A DNA stretch of 64,000 nucleotides from Arenimonas sp. SCN 70-307 (GTDB lineage Bacteria > Pseudomonadota > Gammaproteobacteria > Xanthomonadales > Xanthomonadaceae). How positions within the stretch are numbered: position 1 is the first letter of the stretch; each line of letters starts with the position of its first letter. The DNA lies in contig NZ_MEDO01000014.1 in assembly GCF_001724815.1 (NCBI RefSeq), positions 248,001 through 312,000 on the forward strand, in the 5' to 3' direction. Below the pieces are notes generated by a model. The model did no database searches. It was not told the DNA's origin and worked only from the letters and a program-made list of their open reading frames with translations. A program made the position numbers and the translations under genes. This document shows positions 45,361 through 53,073 of the stretch, piece after piece.

Positions 45361-45397
45361 AAAAAACAATGCCCGCAACTGACGTTGCGGGCATTGT
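45361..45397 (-). terminator. Intrinsic terminator abutting the transposase start codon
   Basis: On the minus strand ACAATGCCCGCAAC pairs perfectly with GTTGCGGGCATTGT (14 bases, loop GTCA) and TTTTTT follows, with the transposase ATG immediately after. It should stop transcripts entering from the host side before they reach the transposase. Confidence 0.85.
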
Positions 45398-45475
45398 CTT
45401 CAACTTCCGGGCCGTCTGAACAGTGTTTTTACACAGTCTGCGAAGGTGGCCTTTCGCGTCCGGGCCGGCAGCCGT

Positions 45476-45931
45476 TTACGGGCTGATCGGCGGGGCCGGC
45501 GGCGGGTCGGTGATGCTGAAGTCGTTGCTCATCAGGTCCCACACGATCACGGCGGCCACGCCGGTGAAGACCAGCACGGCGCCGTCGTTGTCGCGGGCGC
45601 GCGAGCCCACGGCCTGGGCGTAGGTGGGGCCGATCTTCTGCACGTTGGCCACGGCGCCGGCGCAGGTGGACACGGCCGGAACCTCGAGCAGCGAGCCGGC
45701 TTCCAGCGGCAGGGCGCAGCCGTCGGCGAAGGTGAGCGTGGCGCTGGCGCCTTCCATCAGCATCACGCGGTCGCCGGCCTGCAGGGCCTGGCCCTCGGCG
45801 GCGGTGGCGAACTCCTCGCCCTGGTTCACCAGCACGGTGCCTTCCTGGGCGGACAGGGTGGCCACGGGCTCGGAAGCGAGCGCGCTGGAGGCCAGCAGGG
45901 TGGCGGCGATGGCGGTGGCGATGCGGATCAT
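45476..45931 (-). CDS. Secreted FecR-like-domain protein
   Basis: 151 residues from ATG 45931, with AAGGAG eight bases before it. A Sec signal (MIRIATAIAATLLASSALAS) is followed by a small FecR/SH3-like domain: ATLSAQEGTVLVNQGEEFAT, ALQAGDRVMLMEGASATLTF and the Cys-containing DGCALPLEAGSLLEVP with a second Cys in STCAGAV, possibly a disulphide. A hydrophobic stretch AVLVFTGVAAVIVWDL near the C-terminus may anchor it, and it ends in a Pro-rich tail. Similar small proteins accompany exopolysaccharide loci; role unknown. Its terminator carries the IS. Confidence 0.7.
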   Translation of the reverse strand: MIRIATAIAATLLASSALASEPVATLSAQEGTVLVNQGEEFATAAEGQALQAGDRVMLMEGASATLTFADGCALPLEAGSLLEVPAVSTCAGAVANVQKIGPTYAQAVGSRARDNDGAVLVFTGVAAVIVWDLMSNDFSITDPPPAPPISP

Positions 45932-46055
45932 GGTTCGCTCCTTTCGGGGGCGTGGGGGCGGCAATCGTTGGCAGGTTACCGCTGGCGGGGGGCCGGTGCA
46001 AGCAGGAATTTTTCCCGGCCCTTTGTAAGTTCAACAGGTTACGCGTTCATGAAGG

Positions 46056-47279
46056 CTACGGAACCCGGGTGATTTTCAGGTCATCGAACCAGGCCCGCCC
46101 GCCAATCCGCTGCTCGGCGGGTATGCGCGCGGGCAGGCGCAGGGCCAGCCACTGGCCCGGGCAGTCTTCGGGCACGGTGAAGGCCACGGCCAGTTCGCGC
46201 CAGCCGCCCTGCCCGCGCAGCGGCGCGGTGGCGGCCAGCGGGGCGCCGCCCTTCACGCAGCTGATTTCCCACACCAGGCCGCGCTCGGTGCGCAGGTTGT
46301 CGGGGCGGGCGCGCAGGCTCAGCTGGTAGTTGCCGGGCGGCAGGGCCAGCATCTGGCGCAGGTGGTTGAAGGGCACGCGGCGGTCCTCGAAGGCCAACTG
46401 AAGGGCCAGCCGCCCGCCCACGCCCTCGCCCGCCAGCCGGCTGATGCGGGCGCCGGCCACGCGGCCGATGCGCCAGTCGAAGCCTACCGCTTCAGGCGCG
46501 TGCTCGAAGCCGCCGTTGAACACGTTGCCCAGGCGGGCCTGGCGCTCGGGCGGCAGGTTGGCGGCCCACAGCAGGTAGGCCTGCCCCACCCGGCCCTCGC
46601 GCACGAGGCGGTCCAGCCAGGGGCCGAGTTCGTTGCCGGACAGGCCGCCCGGGGCTTTTCGAACGGCATCGAACAGCGGGGCCACGGCGTCGAGGTCGGT
46701 GCTCTTGCTGGCCACCAGGGAAAGGAAGCGGCCGCGCCAGGGCGGCTGCTTCGCCAGCGCCTCGGCCAGCGGGGCGTGGGCGGGCTCGGCGGCGGCCAGG
46801 GCCAGCAGCAGCGGCTCGAAGCGTGGAAACAGCGCGGGCTGCACGCGCAGCATCGTGTCGATGTGGCCCAGGGCCTCGGTGGGGCGGGCGTTGCGCAGGT
46901 GGTGGTCGATGAGCCAGGCATGCGCGGGCAGGTCGCGCGGGGCGCGGCGGGCGGCGATCTTGAACAGGTCGGCGGCCTTGGCCTCGTCGCCGGCGGCCAG
47001 GGCCAGCCGGGCCAGCACGCGGTAGGGGCGGCCATCCAGCGGGTCGGCCTGCAGGGCCTGCTCGGCGTAAGCCTTGGCGTCGGCGGCGCGGGCCGGGTCT
47101 TCGGCAGCGGCTTCGGCCGCGCGCAGCAAGGCCACGGGGTGGTCGTCGCGCCAGAACAGCGCACGCTCGGGGTTGGTTTCAGCGTAGTGATCGGCCAGGC
47201 CCAGGCTGGCCACGCGCCAGGCGGCGAAGGCGAGAAGGCCCGCCGCCGCCCAGAACCCAAGGCGCTTAGCGTTCGTCAT
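46056..47279 (-). CDS. Membrane-anchored TPR protein with C-terminal carbohydrate-binding-like domain
   Basis: 407 residues. One N-terminal membrane helix (RLGFWAAAGLLAFAAWRVAS), then TPR-like helices at about residues 45-150 (DAKAYAEQALQADPLDGRPY, ALAAGDEAKAADLFKIAARR). The last 150 residues read as a beta-sandwich: NVFNGGFEHAPEAVGFDWRI, PPGNYQLSLRARPD and GGRAWFDDLKI, as in carbohydrate-binding modules. It probably faces the periplasm and scaffolds polysaccharide assembly (inference). It overlaps the J-domain gene by 14 bases, so the two are co-translated. Confidence 0.68.
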   Translation of the reverse strand: MTNAKRLGFWAAAGLLAFAAWRVASLGLADHYAETNPERALFWRDDHPVALLRAAEAAAEDPARAADAKAYAEQALQADPLDGRPYRVLARLALAAGDEAKAADLFKIAARRAPRDLPAHAWLIDHHLRNARPTEALGHIDTMLRVQPALFPRFEPLLLALAAAEPAHAPLAEALAKQPPWRGRFLSLVASKSTDLDAVAPLFDAVRKAPGGLSGNELGPWLDRLVREGRVGQAYLLWAANLPPERQARLGNVFNGGFEHAPEAVGFDWRIGRVAGARISRLAGEGVGGRLALQLAFEDRRVPFNHLRQMLALPPGNYQLSLRARPDNLRTERGLVWEISCVKGGAPLAATAPLRGQGGWRELAVAFTVPEDCPGQWLALRLPARIPAEQRIGGRAWFDDLKITRVP

Positions 47280-48687
47280 GGCGGATGGTCTTGATGCGCA
47301 GCACGCCGTCTTCGCGGGCCAGGTCGAAGCGGATCTCGCCCTCGCTGCGGCCGGTGCGCCAGCGGCCGGCGCGGCTGACGCGCGCCTCGAAGCGCGCCAG
47401 CACGGTGGCGCTGGTTTCGCCCTGCAGCCAGCCGTTGGGCGTCAGCCGCAGTTCGCGGGCGTCGCTGTCGTCGAAGAGTTCCTGGTAGTCGTAGGCGATT
47501 TCGGCGCGCCCGCCGCGGTTGTTGGTGGCGTCGCGGGTGAACAGGCGCATCAGGGCGCGCAGGTCGCCGCGGCGGTAGGCGGTGGTGAATTGTTCGAGCA
47601 GGGCGAGGGCTTCCTGCTCGGTGATGGGGGTCGGCGTGGCTTCGGGCTGGGGAGCGGGCGCTGCGGGCTGTGCGGCGATCGCTGGTGCTGGCCTGGCTGC
47701 GGTGGCGGTGGCGGTGGCAGCGGCAGCGGTTGTAGGTGCCGGAGTGACGCTGGGGACGGCGCGCGCCGGGGCGGCGGGCGGCGGCGTGGGCGGTTTGGGG
47801 GTGCGCGGGGTCGGGCCTGAAGGCCCTCCTGCAGGGGTGGTGGCGAGTTGGGGATTCGCGCCTGAAGGCGCTCCTACAGGGGGTGTGGGCGCGGGGGGCT
47901 CGCTTGGTTCACTTGCCGTCGCGACCACGCCGGCTTCGGCCGCCGGGATCACCGCAACGGCCTCCGTGGGCGTCTCGGCAACCGCCGGCTCGGCGGCGAT
48001 GGCAACGGGCGGCATCGCCGTGCGCGGGGTGCGCGGGTTCTGGGCGTACCACATCAGCGCCAGCAGGGCGCCGGCCAGGAGGCCGAAGCTGCCGAGCACG
48101 ATAATGGGGAGGCGTTGGGTGGTGCGGGCGGAGAGGATCGGCGCATCCACCGGAGTGGAGCGAAGATTCGCGCCTGAAGGCGCTCCTGCAGGGGATGCGG
48201 TTCTTGTGGGAGGGCCTTCAGGCCCGACGGCGGCATCCTCGCCCCAGCCGTCTGCCAGGCCAGCGTCGTAAGCCGCGCGCTTCTCCGGCTGGCGCAGGTC
48301 TTGCCAGGCGCGGTTCACGCGGTCGGCGTACAGCGCTTCCCATTCGTCGGGGTTGCGGTCGGGGTGCAGCCAGCGCACCAGCCAGCGGTAGTGTTCCTTG
48401 ATGCGGGCGTCGGGCGCGTCGGGGTTCACGCCCAGCACGCGGTAGCTGCTGGCGCCGGGGGCGAACAGCAGCTGTTGCAGGTAGAAAGGCGCGGCCTCGC
48501 ACAGCTCGTCGGCGCTGGTGCCCAGCGCGGCCGCGGCGAACTCGGCGGTGACGCGGTCGCCGGCGGCGATGCGCACCACTTCCAGCACATCGTCGGGCAG
48601 CGGGCGCTGGCGGGCGGCGGCCAGCAGGGCCGGGGCCCGCCAGTAGGCCAGGGCCTGCTCCAGCGCCTGGCCCACCCCTGCCGTCAC
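47266..48687 (-). CDS. Membrane J-domain protein with NTF2-like tail and REP-encoded inserts
   Basis: 473 residues, GTG start overlapping the wzc stop (GTGA). A J domain at about residues 75-145 has the HPD motif in RWLHPDRNPDEW; such domains stimulate DnaK. One membrane helix (IVLGSFGLLAGALLALMWYA, about 200-220), a long Ala/Pro-rich linker, and a C-terminal NTF2/SnoaL-like domain (ALLEQFTTAYRRGDLRALMR to RFDLAREDGVLRIKTI). Two REP palindrome pairs lie in frame at about residues 153-175 and 268-293 and encode VGPEGPPT, GAPSGAN and GGPSGPT. Genes of this layout belong to exopolysaccharide loci in this group; function unproven. Confidence 0.75.
   Translation of the reverse strand: MTAGVGQALEQALAYWRAPALLAAARQRPLPDDVLEVVRIAAGDRVTAEFAAAALGTSADELCEAAPFYLQQLLFAPGASSYRVLGVNPDAPDARIKEHYRWLVRWLHPDRNPDEWEALYADRVNRAWQDLRQPEKRAAYDAGLADGWGEDAAVGPEGPPTRTASPAGAPSGANLRSTPVDAPILSARTTQRLPIIVLGSFGLLAGALLALMWYAQNPRTPRTAMPPVAIAAEPAVAETPTEAVAVIPAAEAGVVATASEPSEPPAPTPPVGAPSGANPQLATTPAGGPSGPTPRTPKPPTPPPAAPARAVPSVTPAPTTAAAATATATAARPAPAIAAQPAAPAPQPEATPTPITEQEALALLEQFTTAYRRGDLRALMRLFTRDATNNRGGRAEIAYDYQELFDDSDARELRLTPNGWLQGETSATVLARFEARVSRAGRWRTGRSEGEIRFDLAREDGVLRIKTIRHDER
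47810..47883. repeat. REP palindrome pair inside the J-domain gene (distal)
   Basis: Two REP units in the same orientation: TCGGGCCTGAAGGCCCTCC (from 47811) and CGCGCCTGAAGGCGCTCC (from 47857). Each folds into a small hairpin (GGGCC/GGCCC and GCGCC/GGCGC around TGAA). Both are read through in frame by the minus-strand gene. Confidence 0.85.
48165..48228. repeat. REP palindrome pair inside the J-domain gene (proximal)
   Basis: CGCGCCTGAAGGCGCTCC (48170-48187) and, in opposite orientation, GTGGGAGGGCCTTCAGGCCC (48206-48225). The inverted arrangement resembles a BIME. Translated on the minus strand it gives VGPEGPPT and GAPSGAN. Confidence 0.85.
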
Positions 48688-50972
48688 CGGCTGCGCGCCA
48701 GCTTCTTGGGCTCGGCCTGCTGGCCGTAGCTGTAGTAGTTGTAGCCGTACCCGTAGCCGTAGCCATAACCGGCGTGCTTGCTGCTGAACTTCGTCAGCAA
48801 CGCGCCGATCACGTGGGCGCGGGCGGCGTACAGGCGCTTGAGCGCGTTCTTGCCCACGCCAATGCGGGTTTCGCCGGCTTCCACCACCAGCAGGGTGCCG
48901 TGCGCCAGGTTGGCCAGGATGGGCGCGTCGGCCAGGCCCATCACCGGCGGGCCGTCGATGATCACCTGGTCGAACTTCTCGCTGGCGATCGACACCAGGC
49001 TCACCATCTTCGGGCCCATCAGCAGCTCGGCCGGGTTGGGCGGCAGCGGGCCGGTGGGCATGTACATCAGGCCCGGGATGTCGGTGGCCAGGATCACTTC
49101 CGTCGCCTTGGCGGCGCCGGCCAGGTAGTTGCTCAGGCCGGCATCGTTGGGCTTGTTCAGGGCGCGGTGCAGCGAGGGGTTGCGCAGGTCGCCGTCGATG
49201 ACCAGCACGCGCTTGCCCAGCTGCGCGAAGGCCTTGGCCAGGGTCAGCGCGGTGGTGCTCTTGCCTTCGGCGGGCGTGGCGCTGGTGACGAGCAGGCAGC
49301 GCGGCACGCCGCTGTCGGTGGCGAACTGCAGCGCGGTGCGCACCGAGCGGTAGGCCTCGGCGAAGGCCGAGCGCGGGTCTTCCAGCGCCTTGGCCGGGGT
49401 CATCGGCGCCTTCAGCAGCGGGATCACGCCGAGCACGCTCAGGCCCAGCTGCTTTTCCAGGTCTTCCGGAGACTTGAGCGTGTCGTCCAGGTACTCGAAG
49501 GCCAGCGCCAGCAGCACGCCCAGCATCAGGCCGGCCAGCAGGCCCAGCGCCAGGTTGCGGGTGAGGCTGGGCTTGAACTTGTAGCCGCGCTGGGCGCGGT
49601 CCACCACGGCGATGTTGTTGGTGCTGACGCCGCCGGCCACGCCCACTTCCTTGTAGCGCTGCAGCAGGCCGTCGTAGAGCTGGCGGTTGGTGTCCACCTC
49701 GCGCTTGAAGATGTTGTACTGGATCGAGCGGCTCTGCAGGTCCAGCACCTCGTTCTTCAGGCCGCTCATCTGCTCGTTGAGCAGGCGTTCCTGCTCCTGC
49801 GCGGCCAGGAACTCGGCCTGGATGGCCGACTTGATGTTGGCCACCTCCACGCCGATCTGGCGCTCCACCTCGTCGATCTGGCCCTTGAGCTGCACCATCG
49901 CCGGGAAGGCCGGCTTGTACAGGCGCAGCTTGTCCTGGTACTCAGCCTGCAGCGTGGCGCGGCGCTCCTGCAGCGACTTGATGATGGAGTTCTCGCCGAT
50001 TTCGCCCAGCAGCACCGTGCCGCTGGAGGCCTGCGCCTGGCGCCAGCGCGCCTCGGCGCGGATGCGCTCGCGGCTGGCCTCGGCCAGGGCGGCGTTGAGG
50101 CTGCCCAGGTTCTGCTCGCTCAGGTTGGCGCTGCCCTCGCCGCTGGAGACGATCTGCTCCTTCTGCGCGAACTCCACCAGCTGCCGCTCGGAGTCCTCGA
50201 GCTTGAGCTTGAGCTCCTGCAGGCGGTCCTCGAGGTAAGTCTTGGCGTAGGAGCTCGAATCGAAGCGACGCTCGAGGTTGCTGGCGATGAAGGCCTCGGC
50301 GATGGCGTTGGCCGCGCGCTGCGAGAACTCCGGGTCGGGGCTGTCGAAGTGCACGCGCACCAGGCGCGAGTTGCGCACGGGCTCCACGGTCAGGCCGCGC
50401 ATGATGTAGCCGGTGGCCGCGGCCTCGCGGGCCGACATCTCGGCTTCGGTCAGCTCCTCGTCGTCGCTACCGCTAACGAGGCCCTTCAGCGCCTGCCACG
50501 GCGACGGCGGGTTCAGGCGCTCGAGCTGGTCGCCTTCCGCCAGCCCCAGCTGCGAGGCCACGCGCTGCGCGAGCGCGCGGCTCTTAAGCAGCTCGTACTG
50601 GGTCTGGAAGAAGTCGTTGGCATTGCCTTCCATCGGCGTCACGCCCTCGACGTCCACCACGCGGATGGTGTCGCGGTCGATCTGCAGCGAGGTGGACGCG
50701 CGGTAGATCGGCGTCATCAGCAGCGTGCCCACCAGCGCCGTCACCAGCACGATGCCGGCGGCGCCCAGCACCGTCCAGCGGCGCTTGACCAGGATGCGCC
50801 AGTAGGCCAGCAGGTCGATCTCGTCGCTGTCGGCGGCGTCCTGGCCGCGCACGTCCAGGCTCAGCGCCTGCTGGCGCGCGGCCACCAGGGCCTGCTGGCG
50901 TTCAACGGCCGCTTGCGTGGCGGGCAGCTGTCCGCCCTCGCCGGCCGCGCCGGGGTCCTTGTTCTCAGACAT
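48684..50972 (-). CDS. wzc: Polysaccharide co-polymerase / tyrosine autokinase (Wzc/GumC/EpsB)
   Basis: 762 residues. A Wzz domain lies between two membrane helices (RWTVLGAAGIVLVTALVGTL near residue 70; LTRNLALGLLAGLMLGVLLA near 470), with a long periplasmic coiled coil between. The cytoplasmic BY-kinase domain has Walker A SATPAEGKSTT (K571), Walker A' VLVIDGDLRNPSLH and Walker B VIIDGPPVMGLADAP. The C-terminal Tyr cluster YGYGYGYGYNYYSYG is the autophosphorylation tail. It controls chain length and export with the GumB/Wza lipoprotein encoded just before it. Confidence 0.95.
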   Translation of the reverse strand: MSENKDPGAAGEGGQLPATQAAVERQQALVAARQQALSLDVRGQDAADSDEIDLLAYWRILVKRRWTVLGAAGIVLVTALVGTLLMTPIYRASTSLQIDRDTIRVVDVEGVTPMEGNANDFFQTQYELLKSRALAQRVASQLGLAEGDQLERLNPPSPWQALKGLVSGSDDEELTEAEMSAREAAATGYIMRGLTVEPVRNSRLVRVHFDSPDPEFSQRAANAIAEAFIASNLERRFDSSSYAKTYLEDRLQELKLKLEDSERQLVEFAQKEQIVSSGEGSANLSEQNLGSLNAALAEASRERIRAEARWRQAQASSGTVLLGEIGENSIIKSLQERRATLQAEYQDKLRLYKPAFPAMVQLKGQIDEVERQIGVEVANIKSAIQAEFLAAQEQERLLNEQMSGLKNEVLDLQSRSIQYNIFKREVDTNRQLYDGLLQRYKEVGVAGGVSTNNIAVVDRAQRGYKFKPSLTRNLALGLLAGLMLGVLLALAFEYLDDTLKSPEDLEKQLGLSVLGVIPLLKAPMTPAKALEDPRSAFAEAYRSVRTALQFATDSGVPRCLLVTSATPAEGKSTTALTLAKAFAQLGKRVLVIDGDLRNPSLHRALNKPNDAGLSNYLAGAAKATEVILATDIPGLMYMPTGPLPPNPAELLMGPKMVSLVSIASEKFDQVIIDGPPVMGLADAPILANLAHGTLLVVEAGETRIGVGKNALKRLYAARAHVIGALLTKFSSKHAGYGYGYGYGYNYYSYGQQAEPKKLARSR

Positions 50973-50995
50973 TCACTGGTTTCCTGCTGGGGCCG

Positions 50996-51733
50996 TCAGT
51001 ACACACGGAACAGGTTGAAGATGGGCACGGTCTGCAGGATGTTGCGCAGGCCGGTCTTGGCGCCCGACTGGTCGACCACGATGATGTCGTCGCCGAAGAT
51101 CTGGGGGTCCTCGGCGTCGCCGGCGCGGATCTGGTTGAGGCTGAACACGGCGGCCATCTTCTGGCCCTCCACGGTGCGGAACACCACCACGCCGTCGAGG
51201 TTGGCCAGCTCGGTCACGCCTTCGGCCTGGGCGATGGCCTGAAGCAGGCTGGTGCGGCCGGTCACCGGGTAGATGCCCGGCTTGCGCACGGCGCCTTCGA
51301 GGGTGACTCGCTGGCTGGTGAATTCCTTCACGAACACGCTCACCTGCGGGTCCTGCAGGTAGGTTTCGTTGAGCTTGCCGGCGATCTCGGCCTCGAGCTC
51401 CTGCACGGTCTTGCCGCCCGCCACCACCACTCCCACCAGCGGCAGGGAAATCTGGCCGTTGCTGTTCACGCGCACGGTGCGGTTGAGCTCGGCCACCTGG
51501 AAAACGCTGATTTCCAGCAGGTCCTGGGCGCCAACGCGGTACTCCGAAGCACCCGTGTAGGCGCCGCTGGCGCTGGTGCTGTCGGGCACGCCCAGTTCGC
51601 TGGTGGCGGTGACCGCCCGGGCGGTGCCGCTGCGCACCGATTCGCTGGTGGACGTGGCGCAGCCGGCCAGCAAGGCCAGGGCCAGCAGCAGGGCGAATCG
51701 GGTCAGGCAGTGCTTCATCATCAGTCCGTTCAT
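50996..51733 (-). CDS. Polysaccharide export lipoprotein (GumB/Wza family)
   Basis: 245 residues. A lipoprotein signal ends in LLAGCATS (lipid-modified Cys25). A Poly_export domain follows (YRVGAQDLLEISVFQVAELN, GQISLPLVGVVVAGGKTVQE), then a SLBB domain (VTLEGAVRKPGIYPVTGRTS). It is shorter than E. coli Wza, as GumB is. ATG 51733 or the ATG pair at 51718-51721 may start it; none has a good RBS. It forms the outer-membrane/periplasmic exit channel with the Wzc-type partner. Confidence 0.92.
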   Translation of the reverse strand: MNGLMMKHCLTRFALLLALALLAGCATSTSESVRSGTARAVTATSELGVPDSTSASGAYTGASEYRVGAQDLLEISVFQVAELNRTVRVNSNGQISLPLVGVVVAGGKTVQELEAEIAGKLNETYLQDPQVSVFVKEFTSQRVTLEGAVRKPGIYPVTGRTSLLQAIAQAEGVTELANLDGVVVFRTVEGQKMAAVFSLNQIRAGDAEDPQIFGDDIIVVDQSGAKTGLRNILQTVPIFNLFRVY

Positions 51734-51809
51734 CCGGGGGGAAAGGATTATGGGCTTGCCGACAGCCTAAGCCAAAACCCGCGCAGGCGGACCGGCTGGC
51801 CCGGCGGTC

Positions 51810-52952
51810 TCAATGCTCGCCCGTCTCCCGCGCCGCCTCCAGCGCCGCGGCCGGCACCGGGGCGCCGCCGCGCAGGCGGGCCAGCCGGGCCACGGCCACG
51901 TCGCGGCGGCGCGTGAAGATGTACCAGCCCAGCAGCAGCCCCAGGAAGAGCACCACCAGCGCCGGGCGGTACACGCCCAGCTTCACGGCCACGGCGGCAG
52001 CGAGGCCCAGGGCCAGCGAGCCGCCGGCCATGATCACCGTCACCTTGCCCGGGGTGAAGCCGGCATCGAGCAGCAGGTGGTGCATGTGGTTGCGGTCGGC
52101 CTTGAAGGGCGAGGCGCCGCTGCGCCAGCGGCGCAGCATCAGCACCACGCAATCAATCAGCGGCAGGGCCAGGGTCCAGGGGCCCAGCACGGGCGACACC
52201 GGGTGGGCCGGGTTCTGGGTCAGGCGTAGCGCCGCCCAGGCCAGGATGAAGCCCAGCAGCATGCTGCCGCCGTTGCCCAGGAACACCTTGGCCCGCGGCA
52301 GCCACGGCGAACGCTTGTTCCACAGCAGGAAGCCCAGCACCGCGCCGCCCAGGGCCAGCAGGCGCTCGGCCAGGTACAGGTCGCCGGCGTAGAGTGCGAA
52401 GCAGGTGAACAGGGCCAGCGAGACCAGCGCCAGCGAGCCGGCCAGGCCGTCCACGCCGTCGGCCATGTTCAGGGCGTTGATGACGCCCACCACCGCGAAC
52501 ACGGTGAACGGAATCGCCAGCAGGCCGATGTTGGCGGCCGCGAAGCCGAACACGTCCTGCAGGTTGTGGGCGGTGACGCCGGCCAGCCAGGCCATGGCCA
52601 GCGCGGCCAGGGCCTGTACGCTGATGCGCCAGGTCCAGCGCAGGTCGTACTTGTCGTCGAGCTGGCCCACCACCACCAGCACCACGGCGCCGCTGATGAA
52701 CACGATGGTGCGCACGGTCCAGCTGGTTTCAAACAGCGCATAGCTGGCCAGCAGGCCCAGCAGGATCACCGCGCCGCCGGTGACGGGGATGGCGCCGTCG
52801 TGCTGCTTGCGGCCGCCGGGGTTGTCCATCAGGCCCCAGCGGCGGGCCAGCGGCAGGCTGACGGGGATCAGCAGCGCCACCAGCGCGAAGGTGGACAGCG
52901 CCCGCAGCCAGCTGCGCGGCTCGAGCTGTTGCCAGAGTTCGATCAGTTCCAT
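51810..52952 (-). CDS. wecA: Undecaprenyl-phosphate GlcNAc-1-phosphate transferase (WecA)
   Basis: 380 residues from ATG 52952 (MELIELWQQL). A polytopic PNPT enzyme with about 11 helices. DNPGGRKQHDGAIPVTGG, the catalytic Asp pair in VGQLDDKYDLRW, NALNMADGVDGLAGS, VFLGNGGSMLLGF and FKADRNHMHHLLLD (HMHH loop) are diagnostic. It transfers GlcNAc-1-P (or another HexNAc-1-P) to undecaprenyl phosphate. With the PglC-like enzyme at 13735-14400 the locus has two different initiating transferases. Confidence 0.93.
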   Translation of the reverse strand: MELIELWQQLEPRSWLRALSTFALVALLIPVSLPLARRWGLMDNPGGRKQHDGAIPVTGGAVILLGLLASYALFETSWTVRTIVFISGAVVLVVVGQLDDKYDLRWTWRISVQALAALAMAWLAGVTAHNLQDVFGFAAANIGLLAIPFTVFAVVGVINALNMADGVDGLAGSLALVSLALFTCFALYAGDLYLAERLLALGGAVLGFLLWNKRSPWLPRAKVFLGNGGSMLLGFILAWAALRLTQNPAHPVSPVLGPWTLALPLIDCVVLMLRRWRSGASPFKADRNHMHHLLLDAGFTPGKVTVIMAGGSLALGLAAAVAVKLGVYRPALVVLFLGLLLGWYIFTRRRDVAVARLARLRGGAPVPAAALEAARETGEH

Positions 52953-53073
52953 GCGTAGGTAAACGGACTCGGGCGGTGGTTCGGGGCCAGCCTGCACAGG
53001 GTAGCAGCCGGGCTCCTATGAAAATGTTTCACATTCCACGTTCAGGAATTTTTCTCGCCCGCTTGACAGCGAA

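Larger units (their letters stand above)
43858..45440 (-). mobile_element. IS1182-family insertion sequence, complete, with 4-base target duplication
   Basis: 1,583 bases. The outer ends are imperfect 16-base inverted repeats, CAGTCTGTGTTAGAAC (43858-43873) and, reversed, CAGACTGTGTAAAAAC (45425-45440), 13 of 16 matching. CGAA stands immediately outside both ends (43854-43857 and 45441-45444), a 4-base target duplication. One transposase gene fills it. Intact ends, an open transposase and an exact duplication point to a recent insertion. Confidence 0.9.
43842..45456 (-). terminator. Host intrinsic terminator split by the insertion sequence
   Basis: CGAAAGGCCACC (43842-43853) and GGTGGCCTTTCG (45445-45456) are a perfect 12-base inverted repeat. 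With the IS and one target copy removed they close a hairpin over CGAA; on the minus strand this is a TTCG tetraloop followed by TTTT, a classic intrinsic terminator just after the FecR-like gene (45476-45931). The 1.58-kb IS plus duplicated CGAA now separates the arms. Confidence 0.85.

Noticed and set aside
48774-51242. Plus-strand open frame of 822 codons opposite wzc and gumB
   Set aside because: Its Leu/Ala/Gln/His-rich sequence has no domain; the minus-strand genes are certain.
52998-53073. Hairpin after manC (CCCGCT/AGCGGG with A-rich tail) as terminator
   Set aside because: A six-base stem with a 12-base loop and an A run rather than a T run on the gene strand is too weak to call.
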